From positions 1 through 64,000 of the forward strand of contig DASZZZ010000110.1 of the NCBI GenBank assembly GCA_036260375.1: a DNA stretch of 64,000 bases. Direction: 5' to 3'. This document shows positions 52,200 through 59,614 of this stretch, piece by piece; position 1 is the first letter of the stretch; every line of letters begins with the position of its first letter. Both the position numbers and the translations under genes were made by a program. Source of the stretch: DASZZZ01 sp036260375. GTDB lineage: Bacteria; Actinomycetota; CADDZG01; WHSQ01. The notes under the pieces were generated by a model. That model was not told the origin of the DNA, did no database searches, and was given only the letters and a program-made list of their open reading frames with translations.

Positions 52200-53152
52200 C
52201 GGCGTTCGGGCTCGACGAGGCGGTCCGCCGCGTGCTCGAGTCGTGCCTCGCGGTGCGCGCCGGGGAGGACGTGCTCGTGGTCACCGACCCGCGGCGCCGC
52301 GCGATCGGGGAGGCGCTCGTCGCCGGCGCGCGCGACATGGGGGCCGAGACGATGCTGCTCGAGATGAGCGAACGCGAGACCAACGGGACCGAGCCGCCGG
52401 GCGTCGTCGCCGCGGCCATGCGAGCGAGCGACGTCGTCGTGGCCCCGACGACGAAGTCGCTCACGCACACCGAGGCGCGCCACGTCGCGTCGCAGGCCGG
52501 CGCTCGCATTGCGACGATGCCCGAGGTCACGGAGGACATGCTGGTGCGCGTGATGCAGGCGGACCACGACGCCGTGCGCCGGCGGTCGCGCGCGGTCGCG
52601 AGCCTGCTCACCGCGGGACGCACGGTGACGATCACCTCGGAGGCCGGCACCGACCTCACGCTGTCGATCGAGGGCCGCAGGGGCATGCCCGACGACGGCG
52701 ACCTGCGCGGGCGCGGCTCGTGCGGCAACCTCCCCGCCGGCGAGAGCTTCGTCGCGCCGGTCGAAGGCGTGGCGCGCGGGCGCATCGTGTTCGACGGCTC
52801 CATCTGGCCGCTCGGCCTGCTGCCCGAGCCGCTCGTGGTCGACGTCTCGGACGGCTACGCGACCGCGTTCGGGGGGCCGTGCGGCGACGACTTCCGCGCC
52901 ATCCTCGAGCCGCACGGCCGCGACGCCTTCGCGCTCGCGGAGCTCGGCATCGGCACGAACGAGGCGGCGCAGCTCACCGGCAACGTCCTCGAGGACGAGA
53001 AGATCCTCGGCACGATCCACATCGCGTTCGGCGACAACCACTCGTTCGGCGGCAAGGTGCGCGTCGAGTCGCACCAGGACGGCGTCGTGCTGCGCCCGAC
53101 GGTGACGATCGACGACGCGGTTCTGCTCGACGCCGGCCGCCTCCTCGTCTGA
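52196..53152 (+). CDS. M29-like metallo-aminopeptidase
   Basis: 318 residues from GTG 52196. The C-terminal metal-binding region reads AELGIGTNEAAQLTGNVLEDEKILG then GTIHIAFGDNHSFGG (core GTIHIAFGDNHSFGG), with Glu, His and Asp ligands as in thermophilic M29 aminopeptidases and leucyl aminopeptidase-like relatives. The N-terminal half resembles the family's substrate-gating domain. It removes N-terminal residues from peptides in the cytosol. It ends 54 bases before the BldC-like gene. Confidence 0.8.
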   Translation: MTAFGLDEAVRRVLESCLAVRAGEDVLVVTDPRRRAIGEALVAGARDMGAETMLLEMSERETNGTEPPGVVAAAMRASDVVVAPTTKSLTHTEARHVASQAGARIATMPEVTEDMLVRVMQADHDAVRRRSRAVASLLTAGRTVTITSEAGTDLTLSIEGRRGMPDDGDLRGRGSCGNLPAGESFVAPVEGVARGRIVFDGSIWPLGLLPEPLVVDVSDGYATAFGGPCGDDFRAILEPHGRDAFALAELGIGTNEAAQLTGNVLEDEKILGTIHIAFGDNHSFGGKVRVESHQDGVVLRPTVTIDDAVLLDAGRLLV

Positions 53153-53191
53153 CCGACGGTCTCGGCCCTGAGCAGGGAAAACGCGTCTTGC

Positions 53192-53197
53192 TATACT
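53192..53197 (+). promoter_or_regulatory. -10 box, BldC-like gene
   Basis: TATACT, close to the ideal -10, ends 9 bases before the ATG at 53207. Any leader would be two or three bases at most. Confidence 0.6.
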
Positions 53198-53206
53198 GCC
53201 GCCACC

Positions 53207-53419
53207 ATGAGCGACCAGCCCGGATCGGCCCCCGTCCCGCCCGTCGGGAGGTTCGTCACCGTCGGCGAGGTCGCTCGGAGCCTCCGGGTCTCGAACATGA
53301 CGGTCTACCGGCTCATCAAGTCGGGTCAGATCGCGGCCGTCAGGGTCGGGCGGGGGTACCGCATCCGCGAGGACGACCTCCGCAAGTACCTCGAGGACCG
53401 CTACATGGACGCCGGCTGA
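53207..53419 (+). CDS. BldC/excisionase-type DNA-binding protein (Rv0500A-like)
   Basis: 70 residues. The winged-helix part reads VTVGEVARSLRVSNMTVYRLI then GQIAAVRVGRGYRIREDDL, the MerR-like excisionase fold used by BldC, and it ends RYMDAG. The mycobacterial protein Rv0500A ends almost identically as I remember it, and also lies before bS22. BldC-type proteins coat promoter DNA in tandem and control development in Streptomyces. A strong intrinsic terminator follows, so it is a single-gene unit. Confidence 0.88.
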   Translation: MSDQPGSAPVPPVGRFVTVGEVARSLRVSNMTVYRLIKSGQIAAVRVGRGYRIREDDLRKYLEDRYMDAG

Positions 53420-53444
53420 CGAGCCGGACGTAGGCGGGTCGCCG

Positions 53445-53468
53445 GGCCGTCCCAAGGGGCGGCCTTTT
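53445..53468 (+). terminator. Intrinsic terminator after the BldC-like gene
   Basis: Arms GGCCGTCCC and GGGGCGGCC (one T-G pair) meet in a very tight loop and are followed by TTTT at 53465-53468. It is the only classical hairpin-plus-T terminator I found. Confidence 0.8.
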
Positions 53469-53514
53469 CGTTGGGCGCGACGCGCCGCGGGCGCGCGCAG
53501 GAGGGGGTGAAAGC

Positions 53515-54411
53515 ATGACGCCGCAGTTCGAGTCGGCCTTGGAAGGACTCCTCGCCGACCGCGGCGTCGTGCTGCTCGTCGGCGGCCTCGACAGCGGCAA
53601 GACGACGTTCGCGCTGGAGCTTCTGCGGCGCGCCACGGCCGCCGGCGTGCGCGCCGCGCTGGTCGACTCGGACATCGTGCAGTCGACGGTCGGGCCGCCG
53701 ACGACGATCGGGCTCAAGCTGTGCGACGGCGACCTCGGCGACCCCGAGAAATGGGTGCGCGCCACCGACGGCCTCGCCTTCGTCGGCTCGCTCGTCCCGA
53801 AGGGGCACCTGCTGCCGATCGTCACCGGCACGGCGAAGCTCGTCGCGAGGGCGCGGCGGGCCGGGTGCGAGTTGGTCGTCGTCGACACGACGAGCCTCGT
53901 GTCGGGCATCTACGGGCAGACCCTCAAGTACTTCAAGATGGACCTCGTCGAGCCCGACGTCGTCGTCGCGTTCGAGCGCGGCGGCGAGCTCGAGCCGATC
54001 GTCGGGCTCGCGCAGCGGTTCACGCGCGCCCGGGTCGTGGAGCTCGACGTGTCCGCCGACGCCGTAGCGCGCTCGGTCGAGGAGCGCGTGACGGCGCGCG
54101 AGCGGCGCTTCGCCGCCTACTTCGGCGACGACGCGTCGCGCTGGAGGATCAAGCCGACGGTGTTCATGCCGACGCTGCCGCCCGAGTTCGACTGCGCGCT
54201 GCTCGACGGACTCGTCGTGGGCATGGAGGACGGCGACGGGTCGTGCGTCGGCATCGGCGTGATCGAGTACGAGGCCGCGGGCGACGTGTTGAGGATGGTG
54301 TCGCCCGTCAGCGAGGGCGTGCGCGGCCTGCGACTCGGCTCCCTTCGCATCGACACCGGCGGCCGATCGAAGGGGCCCGTCGACCTACGCCAACTGTTCG
54401 GATCGGAGTGA
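53515..54411 (+). CDS. Clp1/Grc3-like P-loop polynucleotide kinase
   Basis: 298 residues from ATG 53515 behind GGAGGGGGTGA. Walker A is GGLDSGKTTF, followed by the Clp1-type second motif VDSDIVQSTVGPPTTIGL and VVDTTSLVSGIYGQTLKYFK. Clp1 and Grc3 phosphorylate RNA 5'-hydroxyl ends in eukaryotes and archaea. Bacterial versions are known from scattered lineages but are poorly characterised. About 110 C-terminal residues form a beta-rich domain (GIGVIEYEAAGDVLRMVSPV). It stands directly before the bS22 gene, so an RNA-related role is plausible. Confidence 0.8.
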   Translation: MTPQFESALEGLLADRGVVLLVGGLDSGKTTFALELLRRATAAGVRAALVDSDIVQSTVGPPTTIGLKLCDGDLGDPEKWVRATDGLAFVGSLVPKGHLLPIVTGTAKLVARARRAGCELVVVDTTSLVSGIYGQTLKYFKMDLVEPDVVVAFERGGELEPIVGLAQRFTRARVVELDVSADAVARSVEERVTARERRFAAYFGDDASRWRIKPTVFMPTLPPEFDCALLDGLVVGMEDGDGSCVGIGVIEYEAAGDVLRMVSPVSEGVRGLRLGSLRIDTGGRSKGPVDLRQLFGSE

Positions 54412-54467
54412 CGAGGGCCGGCCCCCGCATCGCGGTTTAGGGTGAGCCCGCACACGAAGGAGAAGAC

Positions 54468-54569
54468 ATGCCATCGCTGGTCAAGAAGCGTCGCAAGAAG
54501 ATGCGCAAGAAGAAGCATCGCAAGATGCTGAAGAAGACGCGCTGGCAGCGCCGCCAGCAGGGTAAGTAA
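54468..54569 (+). CDS. 30S ribosomal protein bS22 (AURKAIP1/COX24-like)
   Basis: 33 residues, too short for most gene finders: MPSLVKKRRKKMRKKKHRKM then LKKTRWQRRQQGK. This is the Lys/Arg-rich bS22 of actinobacterial ribosomes (Rv0500B in M. tuberculosis) that binds the small subunit rRNA. AAGGAG lies 6 bases before the ATG, and TAGGGT at 54437-54442 is a possible -10. Its presence is one of the best indications of an actinobacterial host. Confidence 0.93.
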   Translation: MPSLVKKRRKKMRKKKHRKMLKKTRWQRRQQGK

Positions 54570-54590
54570 CGCGCGCCCGCGTCCCCGGCC

Positions 54591-54626
54591 GGGCGCGCCG
54601 CGCCGCAGGCCTGCGGCGGGGCGCCC
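54591..54626. terminator. Strong hairpin between convergent genes
   Basis: The perfect 16-base palindrome GCCGCAGGCCTGCGGC (54602-54617) lies inside outer arms GGGCGC (54591-54596) and GCGCCC (54621-54626). It sits between the ends of bS22 and the GH26-like gene and can act as a terminator for both strands, although it lacks T-runs. Confidence 0.65.
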
Positions 54627-54644
54627 GGCGACCCCCTCCGCCTC

Positions 54645-55670
54645 CTAGGGTTTGAAGTAGCCGCTGTTGGCGACGCGTCGCAGCGCGCCGAAGCCCGTCG
54701 ACCTCGGCGCGATGGTCCATCGTGGGTCGGAGTTGAAGTAGACGATGGCGGCGACGCCGGGGAGCTTGCGCCGTACGTCGGCGCTCATGTTCCACACCCA
54801 CTTGGCGCGATTGCCGCCGCGCGTCGTGCTCCCGGTCTCGGCGACCATGATCGGCTTGCGGCCCGCGTAGTCGTCGTAGAACGGACGGAAGCACCGCAGG
54901 AAGGACCGCCACGACGACCACGACTCGAGCGTCCCCCAGTTGAACCCGCTCGCCGCGACCCAGTCGACGTACGCGTCGCCGGGGTAGTAGCTACGCCAGT
55001 GGTTCCACGAGTCGAACGGCACCGACTCGTTGTTCGGCCCCCACACCCACACGACGTTCGTCGCGCCCTCGCGCACGAAGACGTCGTGCACGTGACGCCA
55101 CGCCGCGACGTACTTGCTCGGCCCGTTCCTCGTGCCGGGATCGTGGTTGTTGGGACCGCCCCACGAATACCAGTAGCCGTTCATCTCGTGCGCCCACCGC
55201 AGGAACAGACGACGGCCGAATCCCGCCGCCTGCCGCGCGCGCTCGCGGATGAGCGCGTCGTGACGGCCGTCGACGATGTCGTCGAGGTCGACGCCGTTGG
55301 GCTCCCACGTCACCATCGGAATGCGGTTGTGGCGCACGTCCCAACGTTCGAAGTCGCCGGGCCAGCTCTGCCCCCAGTCGTAGAAGTGATGGTCGATCCG
55401 AAGCTTGCGTCCGAGCTTGCGTTCGTAGCGGCGGATCGCGCGCTTCTCGGAGCGCAGGCCCGTCCACCGGCTGTCGAGGTCCTGGAACGCGCCGAACAGC
55501 ACGCCGCGTTCGGGCACGAGCTTGCCGTCGGGACGCGCGCGCGTGATCGCGCCGTCCGTGGACGCGCTGCCGCTCGCGCGCACGGGGGTGGTGGGGACGG
55601 CCGCCAGCGCGGCTACTGCTGCTGCTGCTGCTACTGCGACGAATCGACGGCGGCGTCGGTGTGCGTCCAT
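54645..55670 (-). CDS. Secreted GH26-like beta-mannanase or glucanase
   Basis: 341 residues from ATG 55670 behind AAGGAGCAGCGG. Signal peptide with Arg-rich head and a run of Ala/Val ending VRASG. GH26 features: acid/base Glu in LRWAHEMNGYWYSWGG (about residue 162) and nucleophile Glu in PIMVAETGS (about 278), with WVWGPNNES between. It would hydrolyse beta-mannan or mixed-linkage glucan outside the cell. No sugar importer is adjacent. Confidence 0.87.
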   Translation of the reverse strand: MDAHRRRRRFVAVAAAAAVAALAAVPTTPVRASGSASTDGAITRARPDGKLVPERGVLFGAFQDLDSRWTGLRSEKRAIRRYERKLGRKLRIDHHFYDWGQSWPGDFERWDVRHNRIPMVTWEPNGVDLDDIVDGRHDALIRERARQAAGFGRRLFLRWAHEMNGYWYSWGGPNNHDPGTRNGPSKYVAAWRHVHDVFVREGATNVVWVWGPNNESVPFDSWNHWRSYYPGDAYVDWVAASGFNWGTLESWSSWRSFLRCFRPFYDDYAGRKPIMVAETGSTTRGGNRAKWVWNMSADVRRKLPGVAAIVYFNSDPRWTIAPRSTGFGALRRVANSGYFKP

Positions 55671-55790
55671 CCGCTGCTCCTTCCTCCGCCCGGCTGTGCA
55701 AAGTCCGCCGCGGCCGGCGACCGGCCGCGCCCGCATTCGGACCCGGCAGCGCGTCCGTCGTCCGCGTACGACGGTCTATCGGCTGCCCGA

Positions 55791-55815
55791 GCGCCCGGGA
55801 CTATAGCCCGGGCGC
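55791..55815. repeat. Inverted repeat enclosing a -10-like box
   Basis: Arms GCGCCCGGG (55791-55799) and CCCGGGCGC (55807-55815) are perfect and enclose 7 bases. On the minus strand these read TATAGT at the arm edge, a good -10 for the GH26-like gene. The palindrome could be an operator or an RNA hairpin at the transcript start. Confidence 0.5.
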
Positions 55816-55836
55816 GCTACGCGCGCGTGGCTATCA

Positions 55837-55848
55837 CGGACTAGTCCG
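55837..55848. repeat. 12-bp palindrome in the GH26/SAM-hydrolase intergenic region
   Basis: CGGACTAGTCCG is self-complementary. It lies about 30 bases upstream of the minus-strand TATAGT box, near its -35 region, and could be a repressor or activator site. The rest of the 281-base gap shows nothing else I can name. Confidence 0.4.
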
Positions 55849-55939
55849 CGTGTCTCGTCCCCTTTGCCCGGAAGATTTCTCGCGGCTCGGGACGGTGCGC
55901 AACGCGGCGGTGACGCAGCGTGACTGCCGCGGGCGTCGA

Positions 55940-55945
55940 TAGGAT
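55940..55945 (+). promoter_or_regulatory. Leaderless-type -10 box, SAM hydrolase gene
   Basis: TAGGAT ends exactly 6 bases before the ATG at 55952. Confidence 0.6.
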
Positions 55946-55951
55946 CGGCCC

Positions 55952-56770
55952 ATGCCTCGCAAGGAGACCGTCACGTTCCTGTCGGACTACGGGCTCGACG
56001 ACGAGTTCGTCGGCGTCTGTCACGGCGTCATGTTGCGCATCGCGCCGCACGCGCGCGTGATCGACCTGCACCACAACATCCTGCGCCAGGACATCCGCCA
56101 CGGTGCGGTCGTGCTCGAGCAGTCGATCAAGTTCATGCCGGAGTCCGTGCACCTCGCCGTCGTCGACCCGAGCGTCGGCTCGGACCGCCGTGCGATCGCG
56201 ATCGAGACGCGTTGGGGCGAGGTGTTCGTCGGGCCCGACAACGGCCTGCTCGTGCCCGCCGTCGACGCGTGCGGCGGGATCCGGCGCGTGCACCAGCTCA
56301 CCGACGAGCGCTTCCTGCTGACGCCGGTGTCGCGCACGTTCCAGGGCCGCGACGTCTTCGCGCCGGCGGCCGCGCACATCGCGAACGGAGTCGACCTCGG
56401 CGCGCTCGGGCCGGCGGTCGATCCCGCGGACCTCGTTCGCCTCGAAATCCCGGAGGCGTGGGTGCACGAGGACCACCTTCACGCCGAGGTGCTCCAGATC
56501 GACCGCTTCGGGAACCTCCAGTTCAACGTCCAGGGCGACCACCTCGCGGCGATCGGGCTGCAGCGCGCCGACCGGCTGGAGGTGCGCGTCGAGGGCCACC
56601 GGCTCAACGTCGCGTACTGCACGACGTTCTCCGACGTCGACGTCGGCGACTTCGTCTTGATCGAGGACTCGTATCGCTTCGTGTCTCTCGCCGTAAACAA
56701 CGGCGACGCGGCGTCACGCTTGCGCGCGCGGGCGGGGTCGACGGCGATCGTCGGACCGGCTCGCAACTAG
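55952..56770 (+). CDS. SAM hydroxide adenosyltransferase (DUF62 family)
   Basis: 272 residues. TFLSDYGLDDEFVGVCHGVM, VHLAVVDPSVGSDRRAIAIE, VGPDNGLL and FQGRDVFAPAAAHIANG follow the fluorinase/chlorinase superfamily. The Asp-Arg-His set marks the common branch that hydrolyses S-adenosylmethionine to adenosine and methionine instead of halogenating it. Length fits. The physiological purpose of these enzymes is not well understood. Confidence 0.9.
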   Translation: MPRKETVTFLSDYGLDDEFVGVCHGVMLRIAPHARVIDLHHNILRQDIRHGAVVLEQSIKFMPESVHLAVVDPSVGSDRRAIAIETRWGEVFVGPDNGLLVPAVDACGGIRRVHQLTDERFLLTPVSRTFQGRDVFAPAAAHIANGVDLGALGPAVDPADLVRLEIPEAWVHEDHLHAEVLQIDRFGNLQFNVQGDHLAAIGLQRADRLEVRVEGHRLNVAYCTTFSDVDVGDFVLIEDSYRFVSLAVNNGDAASRLRARAGSTAIVGPARN

Positions 56771-56782
56771 CCCGCGCGGCGA

Positions 56783-56788
56783 TAGGGT
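56783..56788 (+). promoter_or_regulatory. Leaderless-type -10 box, epimerase gene
   Basis: TAGGGT ends exactly 6 bases before the GTG at 56795. Confidence 0.6.
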
Positions 56789-56794
56789 CGGTGC

Positions 56795-57838
56795 GTGGAT
56801 ACGACCGGCCGCCGCGTCCTCGTCACGGGCGCGTCGCGCTATCTGGGGCTGCGCTGCGCGGCGCGCCTCGCGGCCGACGAGCGCGTCGACGCGCTCTTCG
56901 GCGTCGACCTGACGGAGCCGGTCGCGCCGGTGCCGCGCATGGAGTTCGTACGCGCCGACATCCGCAGCCCGCTCGTCGCGCGCCTGCTCGACGCGACCGG
57001 CGTCGACACGATCGTGCACACCAACGTGTCGTCGACGACGGGCGCGGGGCGGCGCGAGATGAAGGAGACCAACGTCATCGGCACGATGCAGCTCCTCGCC
57101 GCGGCGCAACACGCGGAGCACGTCACGCGCGTCGTCGTCAAGTCGTCGACCGCGGTGTACGGAGCCGCGCCGGGCGATCCGTCGATCCTGACCGAGGACC
57201 ACGCCGCGCGCCACGCGCGTCTCTCGGGCTACGCGAAGGACTGCGCCGACGCCGAGGCGTACGCGCGCGACCTCGCGCGCCGGCGCCCCGACATCGCCGT
57301 CGCGGTGCTTCGCACGGGCAGCGTCGCAGGGCCGACCGTTCGCACGAGCATGACGCAGTACCTGTCGCTGCCCGTGGTTCCGACCGCGCTCGGCTACGAC
57401 CCGCGCCTCCAACTGCTGCACGAGGACGACGCGGCCGACGCGCTGCACACGGCGGCGACGAGCGACTGCCGCGGCGCCTTCAACGTCTCGGGCGACGGCG
57501 TCGTGTACCTGTCGCAGGCAGTGCGGATGCTCGGGCGCGTTCCGCTGCCCGTCGCGCGCCCGGCCGGCACCGCCGCCGCGCAGCTCGTGCGCGCGCTGGG
57601 CATCGTCGAGTTCCCCCTCGACCAGCTCGACGTCATCGTGCACGGACAGGTGGTCGACACCCGTCGCGCCCGGGCCGCGTTCGGCTTCGCTCCGGCGTAC
57701 ACGACCGCCGCGACGATCGAGGACTTCCGCGCTCGCAGGGCCCCCGAGCCCGAGCCGGGGCGCGCGCCGCGCGAGCCGTGGGAGCGCGCCTTGTTCGACT
57801 TCCTGCGCGCGAAGTCGTGGGAGGAGGTGACGGTGTGA
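56795..57838 (+). CDS. NAD-dependent epimerase-like SDR (Rv0501-like)
   Basis: 347 residues. The N-terminus RRVLVTGASRYLGLRCAARL is the extended-SDR cofactor loop. Ser-rich VVVKSSTAVYG matches the catalytic Ser region. Where YxxxK is expected the sequence is SGYAKDCADAE, with Lys at +2 instead of +4, so the catalytic pair is altered. It is coupled by GTGA to an acyltransferase gene, the same order as Rv0501-Rv0502. It may modify a lipid head group or nucleotide sugar, or have lost catalysis. Confidence 0.85.
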   Translation: MDTTGRRVLVTGASRYLGLRCAARLAADERVDALFGVDLTEPVAPVPRMEFVRADIRSPLVARLLDATGVDTIVHTNVSSTTGAGRREMKETNVIGTMQLLAAAQHAEHVTRVVVKSSTAVYGAAPGDPSILTEDHAARHARLSGYAKDCADAEAYARDLARRRPDIAVAVLRTGSVAGPTVRTSMTQYLSLPVVPTALGYDPRLQLLHEDDAADALHTAATSDCRGAFNVSGDGVVYLSQAVRMLGRVPLPVARPAGTAAAQLVRALGIVEFPLDQLDVIVHGQVVDTRRARAAFGFAPAYTTAATIEDFRARRAPEPEPGRAPREPWERALFDFLRAKSWEEVTV

Positions 57839-58881
57839 CCCCGGCCGAGGTCATCCCGCTCGAGCCGCGCAGGGGCGCCGACGGCGAGCGCGACCGCTGC
57901 CGCGCCACCACCGCCGAGGGCCGTCCGTGCCGGAACGCCGCGGCCCCCGGCTCCGCGTACTGCGGCGTGCACGCGCGCGCCGGAGCGCGCGAGGAGCACC
58001 CGTCGACCGCGAGCGGGGACCGCGCGCGCCCGACGGTCGCGCCGCCGGACGCCCCCGCCGGCCGGTCGTTCGTCGACTTCCTGCGCGCCCGCGCGTCGGG
58101 GGCGTACGAGGTCGACGACTTCGGCTTCGACCCGGAGCTGTTCGAGACCGTACTGATGCCGCTCGCGCGCCCGCTGTTCGAGCGCTACTTCCGCACGCGC
58201 ACGCTCGGCGTCGACCGCGTGCCCGTTGCCGGGCCCGCGCTGCTCGTCGCGAATCACTCGGGCACGGTCGCGCTCGACGCCGTGATGGTGCAGTACGCGG
58301 TGTGGTCGCAACATCCGGCGCGGCGCGTCGTGCGCAACGTCGCGGCGAACCTCGCCATCGCGATGCCGTTCGTGGGACCGATCGCGCGCCGCGGCGGTGC
58401 CGCGGTCGCGTGCGACGAGGACGCCGAGGAGCTGCTGTCGCGCGGTGAGCTCGTCGGCGTGTTCCCCGAGGGCTACAAGGGCGTCGGCAAGGGGTGGCGC
58501 GAGCGCTATCGCCTCCAGCGCTTCGGCCGCGGAGGATTCATCGAGCTGGCGCTGCGCGCCCGCGTCCCGATCGTGCCCGTGGCGATCGTCGGGGCGGAGG
58601 AGGCATACCCCATGATCGCCGACGCCCGCGTCGCGGCACGCGTGCTCGGCCTTCCGTACTTCCCGATCACGCCGACGTTCCCGTTGCTCGGCCCCCTCGG
58701 GCTGCTGCCGCTCCCGTCGCGGTGGGTGATCGAGTTCGGCGCGCCCATCGCGATGGACGACTACGGCGACGACGCGCACGAGGACGCAATGCTCGTGCTC
58801 GAGCTCACCGACAGGGTGCGCGACACGATCCAGGACATGCTGCTGCGCAACCTGTCCGTGCGCGGGGGCGCGTTCCTGTAG
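57835..58881 (+). CDS. PlsC-like acyltransferase with zinc-knuckle head (Rv0502-like)
   Basis: 348 residues from GTG 57835. Residues 20-47 read RCRATTAEGRPCRN then YCGVH, a small Cys3-His module like DUF5763. The acyltransferase domain begins near residue 80. Its active site is NHSGTVALDAVM, where His and Asp are six residues apart instead of the usual four, and GVFPEGYKGVGKGWRERY is the phosphate-binding block. It probably acylates a glycerolipid or related acceptor. It matches Rv0502 in position. Confidence 0.87.
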   Translation: MTPAEVIPLEPRRGADGERDRCRATTAEGRPCRNAAAPGSAYCGVHARAGAREEHPSTASGDRARPTVAPPDAPAGRSFVDFLRARASGAYEVDDFGFDPELFETVLMPLARPLFERYFRTRTLGVDRVPVAGPALLVANHSGTVALDAVMVQYAVWSQHPARRVVRNVAANLAIAMPFVGPIARRGGAAVACDEDAEELLSRGELVGVFPEGYKGVGKGWRERYRLQRFGRGGFIELALRARVPIVPVAIVGAEEAYPMIADARVAARVLGLPYFPITPTFPLLGPLGLLPLPSRWVIEFGAPIAMDDYGDDAHEDAMLVLELTDRVRDTIQDMLLRNLSVRGGAFL

Positions 58882-58909
58882 CCCTGTAGCGGCGCGGGGC
58901 CGGGTGGCG

Positions 58910-59419
58910 TCAGTCGCCGGTCGCGCCGTCGATCGCCTCTCGGATCAGGTCGGCGTGGCCGTTGTGCCGCGCGTACTCCTCGATCATGTGCGTGACGATC
59001 CAGCGCAGGCTGAACGGCTCGTTCCGGACGTCGGTGCGCGCGCCGAGCTCGTCGAGCGAGCGTTCGCGCGTGACCGTGCGCGCGTTGTCGATCTCGGCCC
59101 GCCATCGTTCGAAGACCTCGTCCGGCTCGTGGCTCGTCACGTCGTTGAAGTCGCCGTCCGGGTCGTCGTCGGTGTAGTAGACGGGCGCCGTGTCCTCGCC
59201 GTCGAAGATGTGACGGAACCAGAAGCGCTCGACCTCGGTCATGTGGCGCACGAGGCCGAGCAGCGTGAGCGTCGTCGTCGGGACCGACCGCATGCGCAGC
59301 TGGTCGGCCGACAGGCCGTCGCACTTCAGCGCGAGCGTGTCGCGGTGGTAGTCGAGCCACGCGTCGAGCATGTAGCGCTCGTCGCCGGCGAGCTTGGGTG
59401 CAACGCGTTCGATCGTCAT
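58910..59419 (-). CDS. DinB-family (DUF664) protein
   Basis: 169 residues forming the four-helix DinB fold. Metal-binding His residues are expected in LGLVRHMTEVERFW (about residue 59), and in WIVTHMIEEYARHNGHADLIRE (core THMIEEYARHNGHADLIR, about 142-158). Relatives include mycothiol- or bacillithiol-dependent transferases and isomerases. With an MshA-like gene in the window, a mycothiol-S-transferase role is reasonable but unproven. Confidence 0.87.
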   Translation of the reverse strand: MTIERVAPKLAGDERYMLDAWLDYHRDTLALKCDGLSADQLRMRSVPTTTLTLLGLVRHMTEVERFWFRHIFDGEDTAPVYYTDDDPDGDFNDVTSHEPDEVFERWRAEIDNARTVTRERSLDELGARTDVRNEPFSLRWIVTHMIEEYARHNGHADLIREAIDGATGD

Positions 59420-59428
59420 CGACCCGTG

Positions 59429-59434
59429 ATCCTA
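59429..59434 (-). promoter_or_regulatory. -10 box, DinB-family gene
   Basis: On the minus strand TAGGAT ends 9 bases before the ATG at 59419; a leader of two or three bases at most. Confidence 0.5.
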
Positions 59435-59489
59435 CCGACCGCCGAGTAAGTCGGGTGCCGGTGCGATCGCGACCTCGGGCGAGCGCGTG

Positions 59490-59588
59490 TCAGTTCATCC
59501 AGCTGTAGAGGCGCGCGACGCTGAGCACGCCGGCGATGGTGATGGCGGCGAGCAACAGGGCGATCGCGACGACCGTGTTCCTGCGCAC
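59490..59588 (-). CDS. 32-residue single-helix membrane protein
   Basis: GTG 59588 begins VRRNTVVAIALLLAAITIAG then VLSVARLYSWMN. A basic N-terminus, one hydrophobic helix of about 20 residues and a short aromatic tail predict a small inner-membrane protein. TATCCT (59600-59595 on the minus strand) stands exactly 6 bases upstream, the leaderless spacing seen at known genes, which is the main evidence that it is expressed. Function unknown. Confidence 0.6.
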   Translation of the reverse strand: MRRNTVVAIALLLAAITIAGVLSVARLYSWMN

Positions 59589-59594
59589 GCATCG

Positions 59595-59600
59595 AGGATA
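59595..59600 (-). promoter_or_regulatory. Leaderless-type -10 box, 32-residue protein
   Basis: On the minus strand TATCCT ends exactly 6 bases before the GTG at 59588. Confidence 0.55.
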
Positions 59601-59614
59601 GCGGCGGCGCGCGG

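Noticed and set aside
55671..55951. c-di-GMP or c-di-AMP riboswitch upstream of the GH26-like gene
   Set aside because: A few bases resembled the class I c-di-GMP core on the wrong strand, but the paired elements and tetraloop/receptor are missing.
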